DNA of 64,000 bases from Flavobacteriaceae bacterium (GCA_002707025.1 PALG01000033.1:124001-188000), one strand, 5' to 3'; counted from the stretch's first letter, positions 32,062-41,657 are shown. The notes: generated by a model from the sequence alone, not told the origin. Numbers and translations are program-made.

Positions 32062-34797
32062 TTATTTCACAATAAGTTTTTTGGTAACCGAAGCATTCTC
32101 GGTATTCACCTTCACAAAATAAAGCCCTGTAGCCATTCCGGACACATCAATATTCATTTTAGAAGTGCTTCCGTTATTGGAAACAGAAGTCATTACTTGC
32201 CCTAAATTGTTCAGTAATGATACTTCCGTAATTACTTGACTATTTTTTAACTCTACTGAAATAAAGTCTGAAGCAGGATTAGGATAAATAGAAAGGTTTC
32301 GCTCTAAGGCTACTTCTTCAATTCCTAGTTCACAATCAAGAATTCCTCCTGCATAAAACTTCGCATTGGCACGTTCGCCTACCCATCCTTCAGAATCGTT
32401 TCGAGGGGCTACAGAATACCAAACTTCAGCTTCTGGATCGGTAATTGGAATAGTAATAGATTCACCTGTACTATTGCCAACTAATTCCATGTATTTTTCT
32501 CCAAGGATATATAAATCGTAAGATTCTGCCTCAGGGACTTCAATCCAGGAGAAGGTAGCTTCTGTATCACATACATTGGTGATGGCAAAAGTGGTAACAA
32601 TACTATCAACAACGTTGAAAGTGTCATTACTTTCATCAGATGCCGAACCACTACTTACTCTAACCTTTACATCTCCTGAGTACAATCCGTCAGGCATTGT
32701 CCAAGACCAATAATTTAATGAAGTAGTTCCAATGGTGTTCCACGTGGCACCATTATCTGGGGTATATTCTAATGTGAAAGGGCCATTGTCATTAATAGCA
32801 TCCCAATGTATTATTGGGTTTATTCCTCCTTGTTTGAATAATTTTTCCCCTCCATTTGGATAGGTCACAGTAATGTTATCTTGAATGATTTCGTATACTA
32901 CAAAATACTCCTGAGGACCTTGAGGTACATTAAATCCACTTACATTAACTGTATAATTTCCAGCGGAAGGGTTGTTGATCAATACTTGCTCCATGTTATT
33001 TAGGTGGTCTACCCCTGGTGCGGCAGGAGTGTCCAGCGCAGTGGCATTTGGAGTAGAATCCAATACCCAAGGTTGAATGGTACTGCTAGAAGGATCTGTT
33101 ACCAGCATGTCTAAATCGTTAACAAGTGTAGGATTGGCTCCTGGCGCTGCCGTAGGATCTTTCCAATACACCATGAATCTTACTTGGGTTGTTCCACTTG
33201 GAACATTAATGGTATGAGAATTAGTGTTGCCTTGAGTTACATTATCAGACAAATATCTTTCGTCCAATAATAACTGTCCTGCTCTACCAGCATTTACGAT
33301 TCCCCACCCAAACTTAAAGTCGGGACCTACGTTTCCAGCTTCGTTTGCAGTATTTAATAAGGCAGCTTTAATCAAGGCAGAATTAGGTAAATTTCCACCA
33401 TTTTCTTCCATGTAAATCTGATAAAGTTGTGCAGAAACACCCGCAATTCCTGGAGCTGCACCTGATGTTCCACCAAAATTCAAATAATTATGATTGGGTG
33501 CAGTAGAACTTTGCTGTCCATTGGCAGCGATATCTGGCTTAATTCTTCCATCGGTGGCAGGACCTCTACTACTACTAGATACCAAATCTCCAGTAAAGAA
33601 GGTATTTGCGGTAGCAATACTATTTTTAGCTTGTTTGTGTCCTCCTGTGATATTACCCCATTGACTTCCAGCACCGTAACCACAGTTAGAGCCATTCGAG
33701 TTTCCAGCAGAGAAAACATGTAATAAAGATGGAGTGGTGTTAATTTGAGTGTCAACAGTTACTGCAGCTGTGGTATAACCATCATTACAACCATTACTAT
33801 AAGAAGAGTTGGTAATTTGGGTATCTCCATTTGTAATACTACTTACAGTAGGATTGTCAAGAAAAGTCGGGTTGTAGAAAATGACTAAAAGGTCTGAACC
33901 TGCAGCCATTCCTCTTTTTGTAGGGTTTCTGTTTCCTGCACCGGCCATAATCCCAGATACTCCATCTCCATGGGTATTTGTTCCGTTATTTCCATTTAAA
34001 CCAGACTGTCTTCCTTCAAAATCGATGTGAGGCCCTACCGGTCCATCGTCCCTACACATCACACCTACACCCGTACCGTCATAGTTTAAGCCAGTACCTG
34101 TTTGAGTGTCAATCCAATTAGCTCTGTGCAAGCCTCTTCCTCTGTCGTCGTCCGGAATAGAAGGCGGAGTTATAAGCTCAATCCATTTTACATAAGCGGA
34201 CCTTGATAAATCGTCTAAACAGTTGTTTGGGATGGAAAGCTCTAAAAAATTACTGTTATCATACGTATTGGTTACTTGTATTTGATGAGAAGCCAATTCA
34301 CTTAGAACATAATCCCGGCTCACGTTATCGTGATGTACCAATGTCACTAAAATATTGTCTCCGTCCCAAGCCCAGTCTCCAATATTGGCATTTTTAAGAT
34401 CTTGAGACATTTTGAAACGGCCTTCTACAGGAACGATGGCACGAACACCGCTATTTCTTAAAAAAGCAACGGAAGTGTTCTCAGGAAAATAGAACAAATA
34501 AGTTCTGTGTGGAATATAATTTAGCAGTTGTAAATTATTTCTTTCGAAAGCATCTTGAATAGCTTGCGTTGGGGTTTCATAAAATTGGACCCAACCAAAG
34601 TAGCCATTTCCCAATCTGGAATAATCGGGCATTTGGCTCCATTCGAAGGTTTGAATGTTTTCTTCTACTTCTAGAGTTTCATCTTGAAAAGTGATGGTGT
34701 AATTGGTCTGTGAAAAACCGAACATGGACACCAGCAACAATGTGCACACAAGAAGAAACGACTTTTTTAAATTAAAAAAAGGGTAACTCTTTTTCAT
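32062..34797 (-). CDS. Secreted subtilisin-like (S8) serine protease with type IX secretion tail
   Basis: A 911-residue exoprotease. Signal peptide 1-29 (FGFSQ), propeptide-like region, S8 catalytic domain (about 225-510) with Asp near 250 (GVMCRDDGP), His276 (NTHGDGVSGIMAG), oxyanion Asn366 (SAGNSNG) and Ser445 (GGTSGAAP). A beta-sandwich region follows (about 515-640, with a second at 650-735), then a fibronectin-type segment and a C-terminal type A sorting domain (SIYPNPASDF ... GLYFVKV ... KKLIVK) that targets it to the type IX secretion system. It is a single gene with its own terminator, unrelated to the sulfur genes. Confidence 0.93.
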   Translation of the reverse strand: MKKSYPFFNLKKSFLLVCTLLLVSMFGFSQTNYTITFQDETLEVEENIQTFEWSQMPDYSRLGNGYFGWVQFYETPTQAIQDAFERNNLQLLNYIPHRTYLFYFPENTSVAFLRNSGVRAIVPVEGRFKMSQDLKNANIGDWAWDGDNILVTLVHHDNVSRDYVLSELASHQIQVTNTYDNSNFLELSIPNNCLDDLSRSAYVKWIELITPPSIPDDDRGRGLHRANWIDTQTGTGLNYDGTGVGVMCRDDGPVGPHIDFEGRQSGLNGNNGTNTHGDGVSGIMAGAGNRNPTKRGMAAGSDLLVIFYNPTFLDNPTVSSITNGDTQITNSSYSNGCNDGYTTAAVTVDTQINTTPSLLHVFSAGNSNGSNCGYGAGSQWGNITGGHKQAKNSIATANTFFTGDLVSSSSRGPATDGRIKPDIAANGQQSSTAPNHNYLNFGGTSGAAPGIAGVSAQLYQIYMEENGGNLPNSALIKAALLNTANEAGNVGPDFKFGWGIVNAGRAGQLLLDERYLSDNVTQGNTNSHTINVPSGTTQVRFMVYWKDPTAAPGANPTLVNDLDMLVTDPSSSTIQPWVLDSTPNATALDTPAAPGVDHLNNMEQVLINNPSAGNYTVNVSGFNVPQGPQEYFVVYEIIQDNITVTYPNGGEKLFKQGGINPIIHWDAINDNGPFTLEYTPDNGATWNTIGTTSLNYWSWTMPDGLYSGDVKVRVSSGSASDESNDTFNVVDSIVTTFAITNVCDTEATFSWIEVPEAESYDLYILGEKYMELVGNSTGESITIPITDPEAEVWYSVAPRNDSEGWVGERANAKFYAGGILDCELGIEEVALERNLSIYPNPASDFISVELKNSQVITEVSLLNNLGQVMTSVSNNGSTSKMNIDVSGMATGLYFVKVNTENASVTKKLIVK

Positions 34798-34893
34798 GGT
34801 TTTGATTTTAGTTTAGGATTGGAATTTGGCACTTTTAAAGCACCAACACATATTAAAAATTTGATTTTTCCGCATAAAATTTGCAGAAAAAAC

Positions 34894-34901
34894 CAAATAT
34901 A
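34894..34901 (-). promoter_or_regulatory. -7 element upstream of the protease gene
   Basis: Perfect TATATTTG on the minus strand, about 97 bases before the protease ATG, implying an untranslated leader of roughly 90 nt. Confidence 0.4.
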
Positions 34902-34960
34902 TTAATTCAAACTAAAAAAAAAGAGGAAAAATAGTTAAAAAACGATTTCTAATGGACTAA

Positions 34961-35473
34961 TTATTCAAATATTGCTTTCAATTCGGTAGCTTCTTTAGGC
35001 GCCATTTTACCAGCCAAAACAAGGCTTAATTGTTTTCTTCTAAGCGCCGCTTCAAAGCGTTCTTTTTCCAATTCGCTTTCGGGAAGAATTTTTGGTACGG
35101 GCATGGGACTCCCCATTTCATCTACGGCCACAAAAGTATAAATAGCTTCATTTGCCTTGGTTTTTATACCACTTTCGCGATCTTCTAGCCATACATCAAG
35201 GTAAACTTCCATAGAACTTTTAAAAGCTCTTGAGATTTTGGCTTCTACTGTTACGACACTTCCCAAAGGTATCATTTTATTGAAAGCTACATGATTCACC
35301 GAAGCAGTCACGACAATTCTTCTGCTATGCCGTCTGGCGGCAATACTTGCAGCGCGATCCATGCGGGCCAAAAGTTCACCTCCAAACATGTTACCAATGG
35401 GGTTGGTCTCACTTGGCAGTACAATATCCGTAATAATGGTACGGGATTCGCTAGGGGTTTTTGTAGATTCCAT
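34961..35473 (-). CDS. Acyl-CoA thioesterase (hotdog fold, YciA/BFIT-like)
   Basis: A 170-residue hotdog-fold enzyme that hydrolyses acyl-CoA to free acid and CoA. Signature residues include VLPSETNPIGNMFGGELLARMDRAASIAARRHS (first strand, catalytic Asp region at about 20-50) and VTASVNHVAFNKMIPLGSVV. Length is normal. It is monocistronic, with a perfect -7 element 15 bases before the ATG. Substrate chain length is not deducible. Confidence 0.9.
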   Translation of the reverse strand: MESTKTPSESRTIITDIVLPSETNPIGNMFGGELLARMDRAASIAARRHSRRIVVTASVNHVAFNKMIPLGSVVTVEAKISRAFKSSMEVYLDVWLEDRESGIKTKANEAIYTFVAVDEMGSPMPVPKILPESELEKERFEAALRRKQLSLVLAGKMAPKEATELKAIFE

Positions 35474-35487
35474 GCACAGATTTTTTA

Positions 35488-35495
35488 CAAAGGTA
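35488..35495 (-). promoter_or_regulatory. -7 element of the thioesterase gene
   Basis: Perfect TACCTTTG on the minus strand; transcription is predicted to start about 10 bases before the ATG. Confidence 0.55.
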
Positions 35496-35554
35496 AGGGG
35501 TAATTTCTCTTTGAAAACAAGAAATAGAAAAGTTTAAGAAAGATTTAAAAGAGA

Positions 35555-36478
35555 CTATTTAAGTTCCTGCACCAGCAGCCAAGCTTCTTTGTTCTCAGAA
35601 TTTTTAATTTTACGAAGGTTTTGGAGTGCTTCCAATCGGTTTTGATAGGAGTGATAGACCACTTGGTGCAACCCATATTTGTTTACACCAATAATTCTAG
35701 ATGAAAATCCTTTTTCATTAAGTTGCTGTACTTTCTTTTGGGCATTTCCTTCAATTCGATAGGCTCCTGCTACAATGTGGTACTTACCTGCTTCTTCTTT
35801 GGCAAGCGTAATGGTCATGGCAGGAAGGGGGTTGTCTATGACAAAAGTAGCTTCCTGGATTTGATTTCCCACTAAGGAATCGGCTTTCTGTTTTTCTGCA
35901 AAATTGTGCTTTTCTACCTTCCCTTCATATATTTTCAAACCGCTGAAGCCGCCCAACGTTATCGCCAAAAATCCAATAGCCGCATAACGCATCCATGGGA
36001 AGCTCGCTGTGTCTTTTTCTTTGGGAAGAGGCACTACTTTATGGCTATCTTCTTGGCTTTGTCTTTCTATTTCTGGAGACACAAAAGAGGAAAGCCCAAA
36101 TGCTGCCGTATTGAAGTTTTCCTTTTCAGAAGGAAGAAATTGCACCTTTTTTTCTTTGTTTAGACTAAATTCACCAATGTTTTTCAAAAAAACGGTTTCC
36201 CCTTCCAAAAGCTGTAAGGAAAGAGTTCCAGTATAGTTTCTTATTTTCTGAAGGGCCAATTCATAACTACAACCTTCTAGAGAAGCTACGTAATTGGCCA
36301 AGATGCCATCATTGGTTTGTAATTGCCGGTTAAAAGACAAAGATTTGCTTGGTGGATAAAAATTTTGATCACGGTCAATCCTTGCTGGTTGGTATTGCGT
36401 AAGAAACGCTCCAAAACCAGGGAGTATAACACATTCGTAGCGGTATAATAAATCTTTGATGTAGGTACTCACTTCCAT
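35555..36478 (-). CDS. HU-CCDC81 and SPOR domain membrane protein
   Basis: A 307-residue protein. The N-terminal HU-like/CCDC81 domains (VSTYIKDLLYRYECVILPGFGAFLT ...) occupy about 1-130, one membrane helix lies near 165-185 (WMRYAAIGFLAITLGGFSGLKI), and a C-terminal SPOR domain (about 225-307) should bind denuded peptidoglycan. The start is placed at 36478 because the earlier ATG at 36490 lies inside a perfect -7 promoter element. It probably links cytoplasm and cell wall at division or poles. It is divergent from dprA. Confidence 0.85.
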   Translation of the reverse strand: MEVSTYIKDLLYRYECVILPGFGAFLTQYQPARIDRDQNFYPPSKSLSFNRQLQTNDGILANYVASLEGCSYELALQKIRNYTGTLSLQLLEGETVFLKNIGEFSLNKEKKVQFLPSEKENFNTAAFGLSSFVSPEIERQSQEDSHKVVPLPKEKDTASFPWMRYAAIGFLAITLGGFSGLKIYEGKVEKHNFAEKQKADSLVGNQIQEATFVIDNPLPAMTITLAKEEAGKYHIVAGAYRIEGNAQKKVQQLNEKGFSSRIIGVNKYGLHQVVYHSYQNRLEALQNLRKIKNSENKEAWLLVQELK

Positions 36479-36483
36479 TGAAA

Positions 36484-36491
36484 CAAACATA
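36484..36491 (-). promoter_or_regulatory. -7 element that sets the HU/SPOR start
   Basis: Perfect TATGTTTG on the minus strand, overlapping an upstream in-frame ATG (36490). Transcription would begin almost at the ATG at 36478, a nearly leaderless transcript. Confidence 0.55.
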
Positions 36492-36553
36492 GCCTATTTT
36501 TTTACGGAAGTCAATAGTATAAAGCAATAACTTTTTAACAAAAATATTTTTCC

Positions 36554-36561
36554 TAATTTTG
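36554..36561 (+). promoter_or_regulatory. -7 element of dprA
   Basis: Perfect TAATTTTG, 30 bases before the dprA ATG. Confidence 0.5.
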
Positions 36562-36591
36562 GAGGACTCCCCCTTAACTTTTTAGAATACT

Positions 36592-37698
36592 ATGTTTTCA
36601 GAAACGGAGCTACTATACGTGCTGGCATTACAGCGCGTGCCAAATTTGGGGGAAATTTCAGCAAAAAAATTAATTGGCCTGCTAGGTTCTGCAGAAGCTA
36701 TTTTTAAAGAGAAAAAATCCAATTTACTTAAAATTGAAGGCATTGGTTCCCATAAGTTAAAACATTTGGATCTAGGGAAATACCTTTCAGAAGCCGAAAA
36801 TGAACTTCGTTTTGTGAAGGATCATGATATTGAGTACCGTTATTTTCTTCATAAAAACTATCCGCAGCGATTAAAACATTGCTTTGATAGTCCAATGTTG
36901 TATTTTCAAAAGGGGAACATTGACTTACAAAACAAAAGAGTGATAAGTATTGTGGGTACTCGAAAAGCAACAACCTACGGTATCGGTTTTTGCGAAAAGC
37001 TTTTGGAAGATTTAGCCCCTTTACAACCTGTAATTATCTCAGGCTATGCCTATGGGATCGATATTACGGCACAGAAAAAAGCAATAAATTTGGGATTGCA
37101 AACCATTGGTTGTCTGGCTCATGGATTTAATAAAATATACCCACCTTCCCATAAAAAATATGTTTCAGCCATAGAAGCACACGGAGGGTTTATTACTGAA
37201 TTCTGGAGTGACGATGCCTTTGATAGAAATAATTTTTTAAAGCGAAATCGTATCATTGCAGGGCTTTCAGAGGCGACTTTAGTGATTGAATCGGCAGAAA
37301 AAGGAGGAAGTTTGGTCACGGCCGATATTGCAAACTCTTACCATCGCGATGTTTTTGCGGTTCCAGGAAGAAGTACCGACTTACAAAGTGTAGGGTGCAA
37401 TAATTTGATCAAAACCCAACAAGCCCATTTATTGCAATCGGCCGCAGACCTAATTTATCTATTGGATTGGGATCTTGATAAAAAAGAGAAGAAATCCAAC
37501 CAAACACAACTCTTTGTCTCCCTTACGGAAGAGGAGGAAAAAGTGTATTCTTTTTTAAAAAACAAAGACAAAGAATTGCTGGATGGTATTGCCTTGCAGT
37601 GTCAAATGCCTATTTATAAAGTAGCGGGCCTTTTATTAAATTTAGAATTAAAAGGGTTGGTTCGTCCATTGCCAGGGAAGCTGTTTCAGACCATTTAA
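36592..37698 (+). CDS. dprA: DNA-processing protein DprA
   Basis: A 368-residue protein that binds incoming single-stranded DNA and loads RecA during natural transformation. It has an N-terminal helix-hairpin-helix region (PNLGEISAKKLIGLLGSAEA), the Rossmann-like DprA core (about 75-290) with GTRKATTYG and SGYAYGIDITAQKKAI, and a C-terminal winged-helix domain (LLDGIALQCQMPIYKVAGLLLNLELKG). Length is typical. Its stop overlaps the convergent trpS stop by 4 bases. Confidence 0.96.
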   Translation: MFSETELLYVLALQRVPNLGEISAKKLIGLLGSAEAIFKEKKSNLLKIEGIGSHKLKHLDLGKYLSEAENELRFVKDHDIEYRYFLHKNYPQRLKHCFDSPMLYFQKGNIDLQNKRVISIVGTRKATTYGIGFCEKLLEDLAPLQPVIISGYAYGIDITAQKKAINLGLQTIGCLAHGFNKIYPPSHKKYVSAIEAHGGFITEFWSDDAFDRNNFLKRNRIIAGLSEATLVIESAEKGGSLVTADIANSYHRDVFAVPGRSTDLQSVGCNNLIKTQQAHLLQSAADLIYLLDWDLDKKEKKSNQTQLFVSLTEEEEKVYSFLKNKDKELLDGIALQCQMPIYKVAGLLLNLELKGLVRPLPGKLFQTI

Positions 37699-38666
37699 TA
37701 CCCAGCCGTAGCTCGTACTCTTTTCAATACCTCGTTAGCTACCAGGGTTGCTTTTTTTGCTCCTACCTGAAGGGCCTTATCAATCTCGTCCAGATGTTCC
37801 ATATAGTAATGGTATCGCTCTCTAGGGGTTTCAAATTTTGAAAGTAAAGTTTCGTATAAAGCTTGTTTGGCATGACCATAACCATAATTTCCCGCTTCGT
37901 AGTTTTTTCGCATTTGGATTACTTCAGCTTCAGGGGCTAACAGTTTGTACAAGGCAAAAACATTACAGGTGTCTGGGTTTTTTGGCTCCTCCAAAGGAGT
38001 ACTATCGGTTTGGATTCCCATTACTTGTTTCCGCAATTGTTTTTCCGGCAAAAAGATATTGATGATATTGTTTTTGGACTTGCTCATTTTTTCACCATCG
38101 GTTCCCGGAATCAGTTTGGTGTGCTCTTGCACTTTGCCTTCGGGAAGCACAAAAATTTCAGTGTTCATTTTGGCATGGAAACGGGAAGCCACATCACGGG
38201 TTATTTCTATATGTTGCAGTTGATCCTTACCCACAGGTACTATTTCAGCATCATACAATAAAATATCAGCGGCCATGAGCATAGGATAGGTAAAAAGGCC
38301 AGCGTTTACATCTTCCAAGCGATCGGCCTTATCTTTAAAGCTATGGGCCAAGGTGAGTCTTTGGTATGGAAAGAAGCAGCTTAAATACCAAGATAATTCG
38401 GTAACTTGAGGAATATCACTTTGACGGTAAAATACGGTTTTTTCTATGTCCAGCCCGAAAGCCAGCCAAGTAGCAGCGGTACTGTAGGTGTTATTCCTTA
38501 AAGTTTCAGCATCCTTAATTTGTGTAAGGGAATGTAAGTTGGCTATAAACAAAAACGACTCGTTTTTAGGATCGTTGGCCATTTCAATTGCAGGCAAAAT
38601 AGCTCCTAGAATATTTCCTAAATGTGGGGTTCCTGTACTTTGAATGCCGGTTAATATTCGGGACAT
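37695..38666 (-). CDS. trpS: Tryptophanyl-tRNA synthetase
   Basis: It charges tRNA-Trp with tryptophan. It is a 323-residue class I synthetase, normal for bacterial TrpS. The HIGH-like motif is STGTPHLGNILGA (about 11-23) and the KMSKS loop is EKMSKSKNN (near 196-204). It is monocistronic, with a perfect -7 element 17 bases before the ATG, and is convergent with dprA. Confidence 0.97.
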   Translation of the reverse strand: MSRILTGIQSTGTPHLGNILGAILPAIEMANDPKNESFLFIANLHSLTQIKDAETLRNNTYSTAATWLAFGLDIEKTVFYRQSDIPQVTELSWYLSCFFPYQRLTLAHSFKDKADRLEDVNAGLFTYPMLMAADILLYDAEIVPVGKDQLQHIEITRDVASRFHAKMNTEIFVLPEGKVQEHTKLIPGTDGEKMSKSKNNIINIFLPEKQLRKQVMGIQTDSTPLEEPKNPDTCNVFALYKLLAPEAEVIQMRKNYEAGNYGYGHAKQALYETLLSKFETPRERYHYYMEHLDEIDKALQVGAKKATLVANEVLKRVRATAGY

Positions 38667-38682
38667 AGCTTCTAATTTTCAG

Positions 38683-38690
38683 CAAAGGTA
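38683..38690 (-). promoter_or_regulatory. -7 element of trpS
   Basis: Perfect TACCTTTG on the minus strand, 17 bases before the trpS ATG. Confidence 0.55.
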
Positions 38691-38723
38691 ATTTTTTTGA
38701 AGTATTTGCTCCCTTCAAATGTG

Positions 38724-38731
38724 TATTTTTG
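38724..38731 (+). promoter_or_regulatory. -7 element of the acyltransferase gene
   Basis: Perfect TATTTTTG, ending 7 bases before the ATG at 38738. It overlaps an upstream in-frame TTG (38729), which rules that TTG out as the start. Confidence 0.5.
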
Positions 38732-38737
38732 AACTTT

Positions 38738-39475
38738 ATGAAGTGGATAAAAAATTTCTTTATTTTATTTTACCGACTCTGGTTTTACCTGTTGGTCACC
38801 CTTCCTATCGTGATTTTATTTCCTTTATTGCTCCTCAGCATTTTAAAGGAACGTTGGTATCCTTTCTTTTTTCGCTTAGCTCGAATCTGGGCGAGGATTA
38901 TCTTATATGGCATGGGCTTTGTCCCTATTGTTAAGAGGGAAGTTACTTTTCATAAAAAGGAAAGTTACATGTTCGTAGCGAATCATACCTCGATGACCGA
39001 TATCATGCTCATGCTTTTTGTGAGTAAAAACCCTTTTGTATTTGTTGGGAAAAAGGAATTGGCTAAAATTCCTTTGTTTGGATTTTTCTACAAAAGAACC
39101 TGTATACTGGTAGATCGTGACAACCCTAAAAGCAGAAGAGCCGTTTTTGAAAGTGCACAACAAAAACTACAGCAAGGGCTTAGTGTTTGTATCTTTCCTG
39201 AAGGGGGGGTGCCAGAAGAGTCCAAAGTATTGGACGAATTTAAGGACGGGGCATTCCGGTTGGCCATTGAACATAGAATCCCCATCGCCCCCATGACATT
39301 TCACGATAACAAAAAAAGATTTTCCTATACTTTTTTTAGTGGAGGGCCAGGCAAAATGCGTGTTAAAATACACAGCTTAATTCCTACGAAAATACTCGAA
39401 ATGGAAGATAGACGAATGCTAAAACTACAAACCCGGGAAGTGATATTGGAAGAACTTAAAAATCCAACGGTATAA
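38738..39475 (+). CDS. plsC: 1-acyl-sn-glycerol-3-phosphate acyltransferase
   Basis: It converts lysophosphatidic acid to phosphatidic acid in phospholipid synthesis. It is 245 residues with one or two N-terminal membrane segments (about 4-30). The acyltransferase motif NHTSMTD (HxxxxD) lies near residues 84-90 and FPEGGVPEES near 149-158. The start at 38738 is chosen because the upstream TTG is within the promoter. It is followed by a terminator shared with the convergent beta-barrel gene. Confidence 0.92.
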   Translation: MKWIKNFFILFYRLWFYLLVTLPIVILFPLLLLSILKERWYPFFFRLARIWARIILYGMGFVPIVKREVTFHKKESYMFVANHTSMTDIMLMLFVSKNPFVFVGKKELAKIPLFGFFYKRTCILVDRDNPKSRRAVFESAQQKLQQGLSVCIFPEGGVPEESKVLDEFKDGAFRLAIEHRIPIAPMTFHDNKKRFSYTFFSGGPGKMRVKIHSLIPTKILEMEDRRMLKLQTREVILEELKNPTV

Positions 39476-39508
39476 AAAACCGCCCTGTGGCGAAAGGACG
39501 GTTTTTTT
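39474..39508. terminator. Bidirectional terminator between plsC and beta-barrel gene
   Basis: An 8-bp outer stem (39475-39482 with 39499-39506) plus a partly paired interior, with an A-run on one side and a T-run on the other. It lies between two convergent genes. Confidence 0.8.
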
Positions 39509-39542
39509 GTGGTATAACCAAAATAACCCACGAAATAATTAC

Positions 39543-41111
39543 CTAAAATTTAAAACTAACTCCGCTAAACACCCCTAGATAATAGGGTCTAAAGTTTGCA
39601 GAAGAATTGGTGTAAGGGTTTAACTGATATTTAAACATAGGTTCCACATTTAGTGTAAGGCGTTTGCTTAAATTATAATTAAAGCCTAATCCAATGTTGG
39701 TAGAAAAACTCACCGTATTAAGGTTGTTAGCTTCTCCTAAGACGGTCCTAAAATCTCCATCATTTACTACTACTTCATTATTGCCCAAGAATAAGGTACT
39801 AAAGCCTCCAATCATATTGACTCCAAATTTCTTGTCGAAAAGGGCATATTTTAATTCAAAGGGAACCTCATAATAGGAAATATTTTGGGTGAGCTCCACA
39901 TTTGGGGAAGTAGACTTTAGGTTCAATTGACTGTAGGGGTCGGTTCCCCCAGTACTGTTGGTGGCTAGGGTTCCGCGGTCGAAAACACTTAAAATCCTAC
40001 CCTCTGGCGTATTGTAATCTACCGACTTTAAACCTACTGCTTGCGGTCCTGAAACTACTTCTACGCCTCCTGTGGAATAGCCCACATTAATATTATTGAC
40101 CCCTGTACGGATACTAAATTTTTCATTGATGTTGTATGCCACCTGAACCCCATACGAAAAACTTACATTTCCCGATTGCGGGTTATCGGCAAAAGAAGGA
40201 TCAATAGAGGAACCTCCATCTATGGAATTGTAATAAACCGGACCTGCATTGGGAGTTAATTCCCAAGAAGAATTTTTGGTTTCTTCAAGTTGGGTAAGGG
40301 CTTCCTCTTTTTCTTCTTCGATGGCATCAAAAATGGACTTCTTCTTGCTACGCTCTTTTTCTTCTTCTTCAAGGATTTCTTTGGTTTCTTCTTTGGCGAT
40401 GGCTTCTTTCTCTTCGGAAGGGATGACGGTTATTTCCTTAGAAGAAATAGTAGACCTGTTTTCTGAATTTTCCTGAGTTGTTTTTAAATTGTCTTGCCCT
40501 GATTCCTTTTGGGTAATCGCCTTGGTTTCAGAAATCGCATCTTCAACAGCAACTTCTTTTTTAAGAAGTGGGTTTTGATCTTTATTTGCGGAAGACTTAT
40601 TTGTTTTTTCTTCTGCGATTGCGTCTTCAGAATCATTTTCTAAAATAGAGCGTTGTTTTTTCAAGCCATTAGACTTATTGGCACTTTTTTCTGAAGTCAC
40701 TAAAGTATGTTCCTTTGAAGCGTTGGATTTGGTAATAACTTCCTTGCTTTCCGGAAGGGTTTTTTTATCTATCAAGTGCGTGTCATCATCTTCTTCAACA
40801 ATACCTTCCTTAACATTATCCAATACTTTGGTATTTTCCAGAAGCGGGTTTTCTTCTTTAGGGGTTTCTGGGTTTTCAATCACAATTTCATTCCCATCCC
40901 CAGAATTAAAATAAAGTTTCCCAAACGTAAGTAGTAAGGCCAAAACAGCAGCAACCCCTCCTAGTTTCCACCATAGGGGTATTACTTTCCTTTCTTTCTT
41001 TTCTTTTTTAAGCGCCGCTTCTATATGGTCCCATACCTCGGGTGAAGGGGTCGCTTCAAAATCTTGAAAAGACTTTTTAAAAAGTTCGTCTATGTTTTTT
41101 TGCTCTTTCAT
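39543..41111 (-). CDS. Membrane protein with anti-sigma-like N-terminus and outer-membrane beta-barrel C-terminus
   Basis: A 522-residue protein with an unusual layout: a short soluble N-terminus (1-44, DELFKKSFQDFEATPSPEVW), one membrane helix (about 46-67), a long charged E/K/N/S-rich linker (about 70-285) and a C-terminal beta-barrel-like domain (about 290-522, aromatic-ended strands such as FSIRTGVNNINVGYS and the final GVFSGVSFKF). It is 18 bases downstream of a sigma-70 family gene, so the N-terminus may hold the sigma factor while the barrel inserts in or contacts the outer membrane. Function is inferred from architecture. Confidence 0.75.
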   Translation of the reverse strand: MKEQKNIDELFKKSFQDFEATPSPEVWDHIEAALKKEKKERKVIPLWWKLGGVAAVLALLLTFGKLYFNSGDGNEIVIENPETPKEENPLLENTKVLDNVKEGIVEEDDDTHLIDKKTLPESKEVITKSNASKEHTLVTSEKSANKSNGLKKQRSILENDSEDAIAEEKTNKSSANKDQNPLLKKEVAVEDAISETKAITQKESGQDNLKTTQENSENRSTISSKEITVIPSEEKEAIAKEETKEILEEEEKERSKKKSIFDAIEEEKEEALTQLEETKNSSWELTPNAGPVYYNSIDGGSSIDPSFADNPQSGNVSFSYGVQVAYNINEKFSIRTGVNNINVGYSTGGVEVVSGPQAVGLKSVDYNTPEGRILSVFDRGTLATNSTGGTDPYSQLNLKSTSPNVELTQNISYYEVPFELKYALFDKKFGVNMIGGFSTLFLGNNEVVVNDGDFRTVLGEANNLNTVSFSTNIGLGFNYNLSKRLTLNVEPMFKYQLNPYTNSSANFRPYYLGVFSGVSFKF

Positions 41112-41129
41112 GGGTCACTTATCGTGAAC

Positions 41130-41657
41130 TTATTCTTTTTCCAGATATTCTTTTACCTTCGTTTTTAAAATCATTCGCGCCCTTGCTAGGTTAGATTTAG
41201 ACGTACCATCGCTAATTCCTAACATATCCCCAATTTCTTTATGCGAATAACCGTCTAAAACATACAAGTTAAACACCAATCGATACCGATCTGGTAATTC
41301 TTGAATGATTTTCAATAAATACTGAAGCGGGACATCTTCGGTTTCAACCGCTACATCGGGTGCTTCAATTTGCTGTTCGTTTGGGATTTCGTATAGTTTT
41401 TTCTTTCTATACTTCTGAAGCACGGTATTTACCGTAATCCGCTTCATCCACCCCTCAAAAGAACCCTTCCCTTTAAACTGATCAATTCGTTTAAAAATCG
41501 TGATAAAAGCATCTTGCAAATTATCTTCGGCCTCTGTTTTATTCGGCGAGTACTTAAGGCAAATTCCAAACAATACCCCGGAATAATTTCTATAGAGCGC
41601 CTCTTGAGCTTTCGCGTCTTGCTTCTTGCACTGTATGATGAGCTCTTCTAAAGTCAA
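41130..41657 (-). CDS. ECF-type RNA polymerase sigma factor
   Basis: A 175-residue sigma-70 family protein with region 2 (about 20-90, SPNKTEAEDNLQDAFITIFKRI) and region 4 (about 115-170, LPDRYRLVFNLYVLDGYSHKEIGDMLGIS), and no region 1 or 3. The start is a TTG (41657); no better ATG fits the domain. It is followed closely by the anti-sigma-like membrane gene, forming a two-gene unit that probably responds to an envelope signal. Confidence 0.93.
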   Translation of the reverse strand: MTLEELIIQCKKQDAKAQEALYRNYSGVLFGICLKYSPNKTEAEDNLQDAFITIFKRIDQFKGKGSFEGWMKRITVNTVLQKYRKKKLYEIPNEQQIEAPDVAVETEDVPLQYLLKIIQELPDRYRLVFNLYVLDGYSHKEIGDMLGISDGTSKSNLARARMILKTKVKEYLEKE

